Assembly: GCF_000145255.1 (NCBI RefSeq)
Contig: NC_014394.1
Span: 2,232,001-2,296,000, forward strand
DNA length: 64,000 bases
Direction of reading: 5' to 3'
Source of the DNA: Gallionella capsiferriformans ES-2
GTDB lineage: Bacteria; Pseudomonadota; Gammaproteobacteria; Burkholderiales; Gallionellaceae
Below the pieces are notes generated by a model that saw only the letters and a list, made by a program, of their open reading frames with translations, made no database searches and was not told the origin of the DNA. The position numbers were made by a program, and so were the translations under genes. Each line of letters starts with the position of its first letter. The first letter of the stretch is position 1. Shown in pieces: positions 1-10,663 of this stretch.

Positions 1-689
1 CCGGAGAACGCAACCTGACTGTGTTCGATGCGACCTGCCCGCTGGTCACTAAGGTGCATCTCGAAGTCTCCCGCCTGCGCGATCAGGACAAAGAAATCAT
101 TATGATCGGCCACAAGGGACACCCCGAAGTCGAGGGCACGATGGGGCAAACTGAAGGGGGCATGTATCTAGTCGAATCGCCCGAACAGGTCGAAACGCTC
201 ACGGTTCGTGATGAGCAGAATTTAGCGTATGTCACGCAAACCACGCTGTCGGTGGATGACGCCAGCAACATCATCGCGGCGTTAAAAAACCGTTTTCCTT
301 TCATCACCGGCCCTAAAAAGGACGACATTTGCTATGCGACGCAAAACCGTCAGGATGCGGTCAAACTACTGGTCAAGCAATGCGATGTGGTAGTGGTGGT
401 TGGTTCCCCCAACAGTTCAAACTCGAACCGGCTGCGCGAAGTCGCCGCTAATGTCGGCGTACCGGCTTATCTGGTGGATGATGCCAGTGCCCTGCAGGCG
501 GAATGGTTCGCCGGAAAACTGCATATCGGCGTATCGGCCGGCGCATCCGCTCCTGAAGTGCTGGTCCAAGGCGTCATTGAACAACTCAAACAATTTGGCG
601 CACAGCAGGTCAGCGAGTTACAGGGTATCGTCGAGAACGTGGTGTTCCCGCTGCCCAAGACGCTGATCAAAATCACAGAAGCCCGCTAG
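1..689 (+). CDS. ispH: 4-hydroxy-3-methylbut-2-enyl diphosphate reductase, 3' part
   Basis: Last enzyme of the MEP isoprenoid pathway, an iron-sulfur reductase that makes IPP and DMAPP. The gene enters from outside the window, so about the first 85-90 residues are missing. The frame is open from base 3 and the visible part collinearly matches IspH. Two of the three cluster cysteines are present, in DATCPLV and DDICYAT. The NSSNSNRL and SAGASAP substrate-binding motifs are also intact. The first cysteine lies upstream of the window. The internal GTG at 21 is not the real start. thiO follows 7 bases downstream on the same strand, so the two are probably co-transcribed. Confidence 0.97.
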   Translation, partial: GERNLTVFDATCPLVTKVHLEVSRLRDQDKEIIMIGHKGHPEVEGTMGQTEGGMYLVESPEQVETLTVRDEQNLAYVTQTTLSVDDASNIIAALKNRFPFITGPKKDDICYATQNRQDAVKLLVKQCDVVVVVGSPNSSNSNRLREVAANVGVPAYLVDDASALQAEWFAGKLHIGVSAGASAPEVLVQGVIEQLKQFGAQQVSELQGIVENVVFPLPKTLIKITEAR

Positions 690-696
690 CTGCCGC

Positions 697-1761
697 ATGC
701 CTGAACATTTCCTGATTATCGGTGCCGGCGCAGTCGGCTTAACCAGCGCACAAGCACTGCTGCAAGCGGGCTATCGTGTCACGCTGGTGGAGCGCGGCAC
801 GTCAGGTCAGGAAGCCTCATGGGCCGGGGGGGGCATCATGTCGCCGCTTTGCTCGTGGGATTACCCGGAGGCGGTCACGCGCCTGACAGAACGCAGCATG
901 GGTCTGTTTCCCGATGCGATGGACGAACTGCATGCCGCGACCGGCATCGATCCTGAATATGAGCCGAGCGGCATGCTGGTGCTCCCCCCGTTCGAGGATC
1001 AACGCGCCGCCACATGGTGCAGCGCACATCAGGTTGAAATGCAGCGCGTCGCCTTGAGCGCGCATCTGCCGGGATTGTCAGGGGAAGGCTTGCTGCTACC
1101 CCGCGTCGGCCAGGTGCGCAATCCTCGCCTGTTGCAGGCGTTACGTCGCCATGTCGAGCTGCTGGGCGGCACGATCCTTGAAAACCATGAAGTCCACAAA
1201 TTCAATATCGAAAATAATCGTATCACCCGCCTGCAAACCAGCCGCGGCAACCTGAGTGCAGATGCCGTGATCCTGGCGGCCGGAGCCTGGAGTCGAACCT
1301 TGCTGGGCGAACATGCCATGACACTTGACGTACGTCCGATACGCGGGCAGATTTTACTGTTCAAGTTCGACGCCCCGCCGTTCCAAAATATCCTGCTGCA
1401 GGGCAGCCTGTATTTCATCCCGCGACGTGACGGCCATGTGCTGGTCGGCAGCACGCTCGAGGATGCAGGCTTCGACAAATCCACCACCGATGAAGCGAAA
1501 AGCAGCCTGCTCAGCCGTATCTACGCGCTGTTCCCGCACTGGCGCGAGCAACCGCTGGTCAAACACTGGGCCGGCCTGCGCCCGGGGTCCCCGGACAATA
1601 TCCCGACCATCGGACGTCATCCTGTTTTATCCAACCTGTATGCCAACTGCGGGCATTTCCGCTATGGCGTCACGATGTCGCTGGCCTGTGCCGAACTACT
1701 CGTCAACGAGATTGAAGCGCGCCCGCAACCCTTATCTTGCGAGGAATATCGCTGGCTATAA
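697..1761 (+). CDS. thiO: Glycine oxidase ThiO (FAD-dependent)
   Basis: FAD-dependent amine oxidase of the DAO family. ThiO oxidises glycine to the imine used to build the thiazole of thiamine. The 354-residue length is normal. An N-terminal Rossmann motif IIGAGAVGLTSA (residues 7-18) binds FAD, and the region EASWAGGGIMSP is typical of glycine oxidases. The C-terminal GLRPGSPDNIPTIG is the usual DAO-family end. No other thiamine genes are in the window, so the assignment rests on the protein alone. A less specific FAD-dependent D-amino acid oxidase is the main alternative. It follows ispH by 7 bases and precedes a tRNA gene. Confidence 0.88.
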   Translation: MPEHFLIIGAGAVGLTSAQALLQAGYRVTLVERGTSGQEASWAGGGIMSPLCSWDYPEAVTRLTERSMGLFPDAMDELHAATGIDPEYEPSGMLVLPPFEDQRAATWCSAHQVEMQRVALSAHLPGLSGEGLLLPRVGQVRNPRLLQALRRHVELLGGTILENHEVHKFNIENNRITRLQTSRGNLSADAVILAAGAWSRTLLGEHAMTLDVRPIRGQILLFKFDAPPFQNILLQGSLYFIPRRDGHVLVGSTLEDAGFDKSTTDEAKSSLLSRIYALFPHWREQPLVKHWAGLRPGSPDNIPTIGRHPVLSNLYANCGHFRYGVTMSLACAELLVNEIEARPQPLSCEEYRWL

Positions 1762-1795
1762 TCGTGGCTTCTCCACTATAATTGGCGCGTTTCAT

Positions 1796-1871
1796 GCCGA
1801 AGTAGCTCAGTTGGTAGAGCAATTCACTCGTAACGAATAGGTCGTAGGTTCGATTCCTATCTTCGGCACCA
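1796..1871 (+). tRNA. tRNA-Thr (anticodon CGU)
   Basis: A complete 76-base cloverleaf with an encoded CCA end. The acceptor stem GCCGAAG/CTTCGGC pairs perfectly, the D stem is GCTC/GAGC, and the T arm is GTAGG-TTCGATT-CCTAT. The anticodon loop CTCGTAA gives anticodon CGT, which reads ACG codons. The anticodon stem ATTCA/CGAAT has an A-C mismatch at the pair closest to the loop (31-39). It lies 34 bases after thiO. Confidence 0.97.
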
Positions 1872-2040
1872 TAAAAAGCACAAACGAATCAATAGCATCC
1901 ACGCAAACGAACTGAATCAGCACTGCTATATTCCCCTCGATTTACCGACAGTTACCGCAACTCAGTGCGCCAAAGTCATGATAGCCCGCAGCAATTTTCA
2001 GGCTCAAATTTCTAGTTACACAGGTTATTCACACGCCCCG

Positions 2041-2637
2041 CTACACGATGCGACAAACCTCTTCAAAATCCAATCTTGGATTGCGCGGATAAACCCCCTT
2101 CTCGTCACCATAACCAATATTGCAAATGAAATTCGTTTTAATCGATGTCCCCTCAAAGAACAACTGATCGACCAGCGCAGTATCAAAGCCCGACATGGGG
2201 CCACAGTCAAGACCTAAGGCGCGTGCCGCAACAATAAAATACCCGCCTTGAAGCGAGCCATTACGAAAGGCCGTATTCAAAGCCGTTTGCTCATCCTTAT
2301 CGAACCAGCTGCGTGCGTCGGGTGCATTGGGGAAGAGTTTGCCAAGTTTTTCGTAAAAATGCAGGTCATAACCGATGATAGCGGTAACAGGCGCTGCCAT
2401 GCTCTTAGCACGATTCCCCTCCGCCAACGCAGAGTTGAGTTTCTCCTTGGCCTTTTGGGTTGTTACAAACACGATGCGAGCAGGGCAACAGTTAGCCGAT
2501 GTCGGCCCCATGCGTAACATATCGTAAAGTCGATGCAATAATGCTTCCGGAACAACTTTACTCTGCCAGGCATTATGCGTGTGCGCATCAAAAAAGAGTT
2601 GGTTCAGGGATGCTTGATCCAATGACGTCTGACTCAT
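2041..2637 (-). CDS. rutE: RutE/HadB-family nitroreductase (probable malonic semialdehyde reductase)
   Basis: A 198-residue flavin-dependent reductase of the nitroreductase fold, very close in layout to E. coli RutE. RutE reduces malonic semialdehyde to 3-hydroxypropionate in pyrimidine ring breakdown. Family motifs seen are THNAW near residue 20, MGPTSANCCPARIVF around residues 43-57, the DARSWF segment, and GLDCGPMSGFD. An AAAGGAA ribosome site precedes the ATG at 2637. No other rut gene is nearby, so it may act as a general enal or semialdehyde reductase. It lies just downstream of fumC (32 bases) on the same strand. Confidence 0.85.
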   Translation of the reverse strand: MSQTSLDQASLNQLFFDAHTHNAWQSKVVPEALLHRLYDMLRMGPTSANCCPARIVFVTTQKAKEKLNSALAEGNRAKSMAAPVTAIIGYDLHFYEKLGKLFPNAPDARSWFDKDEQTALNTAFRNGSLQGGYFIVAARALGLDCGPMSGFDTALVDQLFFEGTSIKTNFICNIGYGDEKGVYPRNPRLDFEEVCRIV

Positions 2638-2669
2638 GATAATTTCCTTTCAAAAATTGAAAAAATAAG

Positions 2670-4076
2670 CTATTTCTTACTCCGATCAAACGGATGCGCC
2701 ATCGCAACGGGTGTAATCCAGCTACGGAACGCTTCCTCAGTCACATATCCCAAGGTGATGGCGGATTCTTTGAGCGTACAGCCATGATGATGCGCATAGT
2801 TTGCAATTTCTGCCGCCCGGTCATAGCCAATATGGGGAACCAGCGCTGTGACCAGCATCAAGGATTGCTCCATCAATTCGGTCAGTCTCGATCGATTGGC
2901 CTCAATGCCGCGCGCGCAATATTGCTCAAAACTCGCAATGCTATCGGCAAGCAGGCGCACACTTTGCGAAAAATTATGCGCGATGAGCGGCTTAAACACA
3001 TTCAGTTCGAAGTTACCCGAAGCACCCGCTATCGTGATTGCGACGTCGTTGCCAAAAATCTGGCAGCACACCATGGTCAGCGCTTCGCACTGGGTAGGGT
3101 TCACTTTTCCGGGCATGATAGAACTGCCCGGTTCATTTTCAGGAATACTGATTTCACCCAAACCTGAACGCGGGCCTGATGCCAGCCAGCGAACGTCGTT
3201 AGCGATTTTCATCAGTACCGTTGCCAACAGTTTGAGCGCGCCATGCGCAAAAACCAGTGCATCATGCGCCGCCAGTGCGGAGAATTTATTGTCAGCGCTT
3301 CTGAATGGAAACCCGGTACGACACGCCAGGATTGACGCGACGCGCTCTCCGAATTCAGCATGGGTATTCAATCCGGTTCCAATCGCTGTACCACCTGCAG
3401 CCAAGGCATAAAGCGGGTCGAGAGCGGCAAGAATGGCTGATCTGGCATGATCTATTTGTGCCACATAACCGGAAAATTCCTGCCCCAGCGTCATCGGGGT
3501 TGCATCCTGCAGATGCGTGCGCCCTATCTTGAGCAGGTCAGAAAAATTGTCCGCTTTGATTTTAAGCGTCGTACGCAGCACGCTCAACGCAGGGAGTAAT
3601 TGATGCGAAATACCAGTGACGGCCGCGACATGCATGGCTGTTGGAAATATATCGTTGGATGACTGACCGAGATTAACCTCATCATTGGGGTGAATTTTGC
3701 GCGCTTCTCCACGCGTCCCCCCCAGCAATTCAGATGCACGATTAGCGAGCACCTCGTTCATGTTCATATTACTCTGCGTGCCAGAACCCGTTTGCCATAC
3801 CGATAAGGGGAATTCATTTATGTGCCGACCAGCCAGTACTTCATCGACCGCCCGGACGATCGCCGATGCTTTTTCTTCACTCAACAAAGCAAGATCGCGA
3901 TTGACCAGCACGCACGCACGTTTGACTTCTGCCAATGCCATGATCATCTCTTCCGGGATACGCTCAGTTGAAATATGAAAGTGTTTAAGCGAGCGTTGTG
4001 TCTGCGCCCCCCACAGTCTGTCTGCCGGGACGGCTATCTCACCGAGAGCGTCATGCTCCCTCCTCATCCGCTTCAT
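2670..4076 (-). CDS. fumC: Class II fumarate hydratase
   Basis: Iron-independent fumarase of the TCA cycle (fumarate to malate), active as a tetramer. The superfamily signature loop [11 protein letters not shown] and the catalytic [10 protein letters not shown] segment are both present. The substrate-binding motifs [14 protein letters not shown] and [11 protein letters not shown] are intact. The chosen start is the ATG at 4076, which has a GGGGGA ribosome site 6 bases upstream. The GTG at 4079 and the ATG at 4067 are alternatives. Length (468 residues) is normal. Aspartase and argininosuccinate lyase are less likely because the match follows FumC along its whole length. Confidence 0.95.
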   Translation of the reverse strand: MKRMRREHDALGEIAVPADRLWGAQTQRSLKHFHISTERIPEEMIMALAEVKRACVLVNRDLALLSEEKASAIVRAVDEVLAGRHINEFPLSVWQTGSGTQSNMNMNEVLANRASELLGGTRGEARKIHPNDEVNLGQSSNDIFPTAMHVAAVTGISHQLLPALSVLRTTLKIKADNFSDLLKIGRTHLQDATPMTLGQEFSGYVAQIDHARSAILAALDPLYALAAGGTAIGTGLNTHAEFGERVASILACRTGFPFRSADNKFSALAAHDALVFAHGALKLLATVLMKIANDVRWLASGPRSGLGEISIPENEPGSSIMPGKVNPTQCEALTMVCCQIFGNDVAITIAGASGNFELNVFKPLIAHNFSQSVRLLADSIASFEQYCARGIEANRSRLTELMEQSLMLVTALVPHIGYDRAAEIANYAHHHGCTLKESAITLGYVTEEAFRSWITPVAMAHPFDRSKK

Positions 4077-4099
4077 CACCTATCCCCCTTTAACGCGTC

Positions 4100-5836
4100 T
4101 TACGCCACTTGAACATCCGGGACAGTCGGCCCCCTACTTCCCATAAAACGAACCGAATTGCGACCGCCCTCCTTTGCCTGATACATCGCCTCATCGGCTC
4201 GTTTAAAAATTTCTTCCTGACTGGACTCTTGACCGTTGAATAAAACTACGCCTATGCTTGATGAGCAATGGTGTTCTACACAAACAGGAAGGCTTTCACC
4301 TTGCTTAAATTTCAGAAAATAAGTCTCGGCTAGACAGACACGAATTTTTTCAGCCACGCTAATGGCCTCTGCTCTTGATAAGGTCCTGTCTGAATTGAGT
4401 TCACTGAGCATGACGACAAACTCATCGCCTCCGAACCTCGCGACCGTATCCATTTCTCGAATACAACTACCGATACGCCGCCCGACTTCAACGAGTAGCA
4501 AATCACCTGCAACATGTCCATGTGTGTCGTTGAGTGGCTTAAATCGATCCAAATCCACAAACATAACCGCTCCGTAAATAGCGTGACGATAGTTTGCAGC
4601 CATTGCCCGTCCTAGTCGATCGGTCAGCATGCGACGGTTTGGAAGTTGAGTCAAAGGGTCGTAATACGCCATTTTATTGATCAGCTCTTCATTTTTCTTT
4701 CGCTCGGTAATATCGCTAAATATGCCCACAAATTGGCTAATTTTTTGTTCAGCGTCCCTGACCGCTGTTATGGTCATCCAACGAGGATAAATTTCACCGT
4801 CTTTCCTTTTATCCCAAATTTCACCCACCCATGATCCGTCATGCAGCACCTTATCAAACAGGGATTCGAAGAAAGCCTTATCGTGCCTACCTGAGCTCAT
4901 CATGCGCGGATTTTTCCCCAGCACTTCCTCAGGCTGATAACCACTGATGGTGGTAAACGCTTTATTGACTTTGATGATATTGGCATTCGCATCCGTGATC
5001 ACGATGGCATCGTGCGTTTCAAAAGTGGCCGCTGCAATTCTCAGATTGTCCTCAATTAACTTACGTGCCGTGATATCGGCACGAATCGCGCAATATTGGA
5101 CAGGTTTACCACGCTCATCCAAAAATGGAACTATCGTGGTTGACACCCAGTACAGGCTACCGTCTTTAGCACGGTTACAAATATCCCCCGACCAAACCCT
5201 GCCGTGAGTGATGGCGCAATACAACGTTTTAAAAAAATCTTTCGGATGAGTGCCTGAATTAATGATTCGATGATTTTTCCCGATGAGCTCCTCGCGAGAA
5301 TATTGACTGATCGAGCAAAACAGATCATTCACGTAAGTAATCGTGCCACGTATGTCCGTGAATGCGACGATCGCCGACTGATCCAGGGCAAACTTATGTT
5401 GTGCCAATTCAATTTCAGAACGAACGCTCTTTTCCAGAGATATTTTGAGTTCGTCGACTAATTTGATATAGCCAGAATAATAGCGATGCATCACGCCTAT
5501 CGAAATGCTAACGACCATTCCGTCGGCGCAAAACACCAAAGCAGCCAACGCCTCATGATGCTCGAAATTGAATTGAAAACTTTGATAGGGCGGGAAAAAG
5601 AAATATAAGGAAAAAACGGTACAAACGACGGTCACAAACAGTCCCGCCCTGACGCCTAAAAAAAGGGCTGATAATGCGACTGCGGGGAAAAACGTGATGA
5701 ATTGCAAGCCCGTTTCTGCAGGCGCTATCACAAGACGCAGAAATAAGGCCGCGAGGGCCATGCCAAACCCCATTAGATAATTTCTTATCCTTTTGCGGTT
5801 CGATTGCACAGCAAACAATTGATTCAGAAAGCGCAT
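4100..5836 (-). CDS. Membrane diguanylate cyclase, DUF4118-PAS-PAS-GGDEF
   Basis: Probable c-di-GMP synthase of 578 residues. The N-terminal ~110 residues form several membrane helices resembling the DUF4118 module of KdpD. Two PAS domains follow, at about 150-255 and 270-380. The second ends in the usual [12 protein letters not shown] linker. A C-terminal GGDEF domain has an intact GGDEF motif at residues 469-473, and REMD just upstream fits the RxxD product-inhibition site. Start chosen at ATG 5836, preceded by GGGGGAAG; the TTG at 5857 lacks a ribosome site. It lies about 110 bases after the NarL-type regulator on the same strand, so kinase, regulator and cyclase may form one output unit. 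Confidence 0.92.
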   Translation of the reverse strand: MRFLNQLFAVQSNRKRIRNYLMGFGMALAALFLRLVIAPAETGLQFITFFPAVALSALFLGVRAGLFVTVVCTVFSLYFFFPPYQSFQFNFEHHEALAALVFCADGMVVSISIGVMHRYYSGYIKLVDELKISLEKSVRSEIELAQHKFALDQSAIVAFTDIRGTITYVNDLFCSISQYSREELIGKNHRIINSGTHPKDFFKTLYCAITHGRVWSGDICNRAKDGSLYWVSTTIVPFLDERGKPVQYCAIRADITARKLIEDNLRIAAATFETHDAIVITDANANIIKVNKAFTTISGYQPEEVLGKNPRMMSSGRHDKAFFESLFDKVLHDGSWVGEIWDKRKDGEIYPRWMTITAVRDAEQKISQFVGIFSDITERKKNEELINKMAYYDPLTQLPNRRMLTDRLGRAMAANYRHAIYGAVMFVDLDRFKPLNDTHGHVAGDLLLVEVGRRIGSCIREMDTVARFGGDEFVVMLSELNSDRTLSRAEAISVAEKIRVCLAETYFLKFKQGESLPVCVEHHCSSSIGVVLFNGQESSQEEIFKRADEAMYQAKEGGRNSVRFMGSRGPTVPDVQVA

Positions 5837-5949
5837 ATCTTCCCCCGTTCTTAGCAAAGGGTAATTGACGGCTTGTTACCGATCACGACGACCATGATTC
5901 GGGTGCAACTAAAAAAACATCCTCAATTAAGTATCAAATATTTCTATAC

Positions 5950-6585
5950 TCAGGGTCCCATCAAACCATTCTGAATCACGTACAGGGTAAGCTCTGCATT
6001 GTTTCTCAGATTCATTTTATCCAGTATATGCGAACGGTAGGTGCTCACCGTCTTCACGCTCAATGACAGCAACTTTGCGACCTCCGACACCGTTTTTCCC
6101 GAACCGATTAAACGCAATACCTGATACTCCCTGTCGCTTAATGTTTCATGCGGGGACTTAGCAGAGTCGCTCCCGCATTCGAATAGCAGTAACTCAGAAA
6201 GAGTGGCGCTAATGTATTTTTTCCCCGCAACCACTTGTCGTATCGCCTCAACCAACTGTTCCGGCGCGGTTTCTTTCGTCATGTATCCCGATGCCCCTGC
6301 CTTCATCATGCGCACCGCATACTGATCCTCCGGATACATGCTCAGAATCAACACCTTCACGGACTTATTCTCATCCATGATCTGCTTTAGTGCGTCTATA
6401 CCGTTTTTTTCGGGCATGGAAATATCGAGAAGGACAATATCCCACTTTTCCGCACGGATCATTTTCAGCGCCTGTACACCGTTCACTGCCTCACCGCCCA
6501 CAACCATACCCGGAGCCTCATCCAGTATTCTTTTTAAACCCTGGCGCACAATGGCATGGTCATCAACAATTAGTGCACGTATCAT
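5950..6585 (-). CDS. NarL/FixJ-family response regulator
   Basis: A 211-residue two-component regulator. The receiver domain (about 1-120) has the acidic pair D8-D9, the phospho-acceptor D54 in LLDISMP, and the conserved K in MTKETAP. A LuxR-type helix-turn-helix (about 145-210) contains LSDREYQVLRLIGSGKT and KTVSTYRSHIL. The ATG at 6585 is preceded by GAGGAG at 7 bases, which decides the start; the longer frame beginning at 6612 is not needed. It lies 46 bases downstream of the large PAS kinase, which has the matching HisKA_3-type transmitter, so the two are almost certainly a pair. Confidence 0.93.
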   Translation of the reverse strand: MIRALIVDDHAIVRQGLKRILDEAPGMVVGGEAVNGVQALKMIRAEKWDIVLLDISMPEKNGIDALKQIMDENKSVKVLILSMYPEDQYAVRMMKAGASGYMTKETAPEQLVEAIRQVVAGKKYISATLSELLLFECGSDSAKSPHETLSDREYQVLRLIGSGKTVSEVAKLLSLSVKTVSTYRSHILDKMNLRNNAELTLYVIQNGLMGP

Positions 6586-6631
6586 AAAAGGCTCCTCAAT
6601 ATCCCCCGACAAAGGGAACGGTTAACTTGAT

Positions 6632-9600
6632 TCATTCCCCCTCATACGGAATGCATACAGACACACGCGTTCCTTTGCCCGGAGCGCTGCTTACTCTGGC
6701 CTTCCCACCAAGCATCAGCGCGCGCTCCCGAATACTCAGCAAACCAAAAGATCGACCTTTCTGCTCCACTTGATTAAAACCGATGCCATTATCACCAACC
6801 ACAATCAAAATCGATTTTCGACGTATCGTGATATGCACCGTCACCCGGGTGGACTTTCCATGTTTAGCTACATTATTCAGCGCCTCCTGAACGATGTGAA
6901 AAATGGTTAGCGATTGTTTCTCATCCAAAGATAACACGCTATCCGGCAAACTCAGCACACATTCGATTTTCATGTGCTGACAAAATTTTTTCACATAATC
7001 CTTAATCGCTGCCGAAATCCCCATATCAGCAAGCAGATTAGGCCTGAGCTCGGTGACAACCTGACGCATGACATGCATCCCGTCTACCGACAACTCAATC
7101 AAACGTGTGATTTCATCCGACAATTGCTGCGCATCGGCGGGCAATTTCGATGCCAGCCAGACGAGCCCCATTTTAATCGCAACCAAGGTAGCGCCCATCT
7201 CATCATGAAGATTAAGCGCGATTCTTGCTCTCTCATCCGCCCGGATATTCTCCAAATGCAGCGAAAGTTGTTGTAATTCCCGGTACGAATCGGCCAGTTT
7301 AATTTCAGACAGTTTTTGCTGCGTAATATCCATCGCAATGCACAGCACACTCGACTCACCATCCGGCATGGTCAGTGGCGTTTTAAGCGTGAGCTGCCAG
7401 CGCTGTTCGCCATCCTCTAGCAGGTAAGGCTCAATTTGACTGATTTCGCGTCCCCGCTCAATCACGTCATCATCTCCACCGGAAAAAACGGTCTGCTCGT
7501 ACGATACACCGGCAATTTCCGCCAGCGTCTTGCCTATCATCTCTTTAGGCATCAGCCCTAGTAAGTCTGCCGAACTCTGGTTGGCTAACAAAAATTTTCC
7601 AGCGGCATCCCTGACAAAAATACAATTCGGATCGGTGTCGATCACCCGCCACATAAAATTTTTCTGTCTGCGTATTTCCTTTTCAGCTTCCAATCGTTCG
7701 GAAATATCCCGCACCACAGCCACAATGACACGCTCACCGCCCAATTCCTCCACGAGCTCCAACTGCACCTCCACTGGGAATTCAGCGTCATTTTTATGAC
7801 GATGTACTGTCTCAAAACGTAACATCAGTTTTTCTCTCGTCAACAGGGGCGAGATAAATTTTCTGAACTCTGCTTCGGGCATCAGCGGAGTGATGTCTGC
7901 GGGCGTCATGGTACGCAACTCTGAATTACCATAGCCTACGCTGTTGATTGCCTCCTTATTGGCATAAACGAAATTCAAGGTATCAAGCTGAAAGATAAAT
8001 ATCATGTCCAGCGTGCTATCCAGAATATGACGCAGCCGGATTTCCCTGTTCTCGGCAAGTTTTCGCTCGGTAATATCACGAGCAATACCCAACACCCCGA
8101 CCATTCCGCCTCGTTCATCCCGCAGCGTCGTCTTGATCGTTTCCAGCAACACAGGCTCATCCGCGTCTGCAAAACGCACCCATTCTTCGTTGATCACAGG
8201 CTTATCGGATGCCATAGCCTCCTTGTCCTTCTGACGAAAAGCCTCTGCCAAATCCGCATCGACAAAATCGTAATCTGTCTTGCCGACTATGTCCGCCTCC
8301 CTTGCACCGAAGAGGCGCTCGAATTGCGCATTGCAGTTAAGAAAAACGCCCTCCCTATCTTTCAGCCAGATCATGTCGGGTATGGTCTTCAACAAAGTCT
8401 GCAAACGCATACGCTCATCATTGAGCTGTGTCTGAACCCGATTTCGCAGCTCGTCCCCTCTTAATACCCCAATACCATAGGCCAGATTGACAGCGAGATC
8501 CTCAAGCAGGGATATTTCATCTTCATTAAAGGCATAAGGTTCTGACGAATAGAGGGCTAGCACACCCAGCACGCAACCATTCGCCTTGAGCGGCAAGGCG
8601 ATGCTCGAATGAAAGCCGCGTTCAAGGGCCGCTTCACTCCAGGGTGCTAACGCCGCAGTACTCTGAAAGTCCTGATTGACCTGTGTCACCCCATTTCGGA
8701 TAGCAAGCCCGACAGGCCCCCTGCCCCATTCCGTATCCGCCCAACTTATCTGACTCTGTTCCAAATATCCCGCGTCATTTCCATAACGCGCGGCCATGCT
8801 CACGCGTTTATTCTCATCCTGCTCGGCGTAGCCTATCCAGGCCATAAGATAATCACCGACTTCAACAACGAGCCGGCAAATTTCGTTCAATAAACCGATT
8901 TCATCCGTACTGTGCAGCATCGCCTGATTGCAGGCACCTAACAATCTAAGCGCACGATTAAGTCTGTTTTGCTGCACTTCAGCCTGTTTAAGTTCGGTGA
9001 TATCCACCGCAATGATCAATACATGCACAGAACCATCAGGCTGTTTCAATGGCTTTCTGACGGTCTGAAACCAGTGAACCTGGTTATCGCGTGATAGATG
9101 ACGTTCGATTGCCACCCACTCACGGCAATTTTCGATCACATCACGATTCGCTTGGGTAATTTCACTGAGCTCGAGTAAGTCGCAGGTCAGATCGGAACTA
9201 CATTTGCCGATGATGCTTTCTGTTGTAAGTCCATAGCGTCTCGCCATCGCCTCATTGGCAAGCAGAAAATGTCCCCCGGCATCTTTGACAAAAATCAGAT
9301 TAGGGTTGCCGTCCATCACCTGGCGGATAAATTCCTTTTGCCGGATAAGCTCGCCCTGCGCCCGATGACGCTCGGTCATATCGCGGACAATGGCTTGCTG
9401 AAATTGTTTACCGTCGATGTCGACCACCCGGGTACTTGTCTCTACCGGGAAGGTTTCCCCATTCTTGCGCAGATGTACGGAATCGAAACGCATCGCCCCG
9501 GATTCCATAGTTTTTCTAAAATCTTCAGCGACCGTCGATGCCCACCGCTTCTCCCGCAAGTCGAAAATACTCAACGTCGAAAATTCTTCTGCGGTATATC

Positions 9601-10663
9601 CGTATGACGCCATCGCACGGTCATTGAAATCGACAATTTTCCCCTTTTCATCCACCAACAAAATGATATCGTTGGCGTATTTACTCAGATAGTGCAGGCG
9701 CTTCATCACCATTTGATGTTCAAAATCACGGCGGGATTGCTTTTTTTCCTTGCGCCACCCGTAAGCGACCACCCCGATACCGGACACGACAAGAAACGCC
9801 ATAAGCAACAGCATCCAGTTTACCAAACGATGGATCGGAGCATAGATCTCAGACTTATCCACCTTTGAGACTATAAACCAAGAGGTTCCTTCCACGCGGC
9901 CCACCACGCTCACCACCGGCACACCCCGATAATCGACGCCTTCAGCCACCCCCTCGCGCCCCAGCACGGCCATCGACGCTGGCAACTCTGGATTCAACGG
10001 CAGTCGAAAATCACCTGGCACATTCCTCAGGTGACGCAATTCGTTCAGGTAAAGCACTTGATCGCCGTCACGGCGAACCAGTAAATTTTCCGCCGTCGAA
10101 CTGGGCGTGGGCCAGTCTTGAATAAGCGGAAACAGGAAACGCTTTGGATCAATGCGAAACACGATAGCGCTCAGCGTGCGAAACTGGCCATTACTAATTT
10201 GCCTCAACGGGATGATCAGCTCAATATCAATCCCTGCTCCCGAGTCCGTGACTGCAGACTTCAGGTCGGAAAATGCAATATTCCCGCGCTGTATACTATC
10301 GAGCAACCGCGCCCTTTGAGATTCCAGCAGTGGCGATTTCCCCTTGTTTGACGACAGACGCAAACGCGCCTTATCGTCAAACAGCGAAACAGAATCACAA
10401 CCGTATGAAGCACAATGTTGCCGCTGCTTAATCAGGCGCTGCGCCAATCGCCCGCCTGTCTTATCATCGGTATGTTGAAGCCAGTGATCAACCGCCTCCA
10501 CAAACAAATCATCACGTTGAAGCTCAAACGCATCCTCTCTGCGCTCGCCCATCCAATTAACGAGTTGACGGGTTTTCAATCGGGCAATTCCGCTTAACAC
10601 CCCCAACTGCTGCTGTTTGATATCTTCCTTATAGCCCTGAAAAACAAGATAGCCGCCAAGCAA
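6632..10663 (-). CDS. Multi-PAS/GAF sensor histidine kinase (NarX/DegS-type transmitter)
   Basis: Large membrane sensor kinase, 1343 residues from the TTG at 10663. In order: a first membrane helix broken at the start, a periplasmic sensor of about 260 residues, a second helix at about 280-303, and PAS domains near 320 and 445. Then come a GAF domain near 570-720, three further PAS domains near 745, 870 and 1000, and a HisKA_3/HATPase transmitter. The phospho-acceptor is His1153 in ALNLHDEMG. ATP-binding boxes are QEALNNVAKHG and GDNGIGF. The TTG has no ribosome site and would cut the first helix. One extra base in a homopolymer at 10675-10681 would join this frame to an ATG at 10785. Confidence 0.9.
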   Translation of the reverse strand: MLGGYLVFQGYKEDIKQQQLGVLSGIARLKTRQLVNWMGERREDAFELQRDDLFVEAVDHWLQHTDDKTGGRLAQRLIKQRQHCASYGCDSVSLFDDKARLRLSSNKGKSPLLESQRARLLDSIQRGNIAFSDLKSAVTDSGAGIDIELIIPLRQISNGQFRTLSAIVFRIDPKRFLFPLIQDWPTPSSTAENLLVRRDGDQVLYLNELRHLRNVPGDFRLPLNPELPASMAVLGREGVAEGVDYRGVPVVSVVGRVEGTSWFIVSKVDKSEIYAPIHRLVNWMLLLMAFLVVSGIGVVAYGWRKEKKQSRRDFEHQMVMKRLHYLSKYANDIILLVDEKGKIVDFNDRAMASYGYTAEEFSTLSIFDLREKRWASTVAEDFRKTMESGAMRFDSVHLRKNGETFPVETSTRVVDIDGKQFQQAIVRDMTERHRAQGELIRQKEFIRQVMDGNPNLIFVKDAGGHFLLANEAMARRYGLTTESIIGKCSSDLTCDLLELSEITQANRDVIENCREWVAIERHLSRDNQVHWFQTVRKPLKQPDGSVHVLIIAVDITELKQAEVQQNRLNRALRLLGACNQAMLHSTDEIGLLNEICRLVVEVGDYLMAWIGYAEQDENKRVSMAARYGNDAGYLEQSQISWADTEWGRGPVGLAIRNGVTQVNQDFQSTAALAPWSEAALERGFHSSIALPLKANGCVLGVLALYSSEPYAFNEDEISLLEDLAVNLAYGIGVLRGDELRNRVQTQLNDERMRLQTLLKTIPDMIWLKDREGVFLNCNAQFERLFGAREADIVGKTDYDFVDADLAEAFRQKDKEAMASDKPVINEEWVRFADADEPVLLETIKTTLRDERGGMVGVLGIARDITERKLAENREIRLRHILDSTLDMIFIFQLDTLNFVYANKEAINSVGYGNSELRTMTPADITPLMPEAEFRKFISPLLTREKLMLRFETVHRHKNDAEFPVEVQLELVEELGGERVIVAVVRDISERLEAEKEIRRQKNFMWRVIDTDPNCIFVRDAAGKFLLANQSSADLLGLMPKEMIGKTLAEIAGVSYEQTVFSGGDDDVIERGREISQIEPYLLEDGEQRWQLTLKTPLTMPDGESSVLCIAMDITQQKLSEIKLADSYRELQQLSLHLENIRADERARIALNLHDEMGATLVAIKMGLVWLASKLPADAQQLSDEITRLIELSVDGMHVMRQVVTELRPNLLADMGISAAIKDYVKKFCQHMKIECVLSLPDSVLSLDEKQSLTIFHIVQEALNNVAKHGKSTRVTVHITIRRKSILIVVGDNGIGFNQVEQKGRSFGLLSIRERALMLGGKARVSSAPGKGTRVSVCIPYEGE

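Noticed and set aside
817..1487. Minus-strand frames inside thiO
   Set aside because: They are antisense shadows of a GC-rich gene and match nothing.
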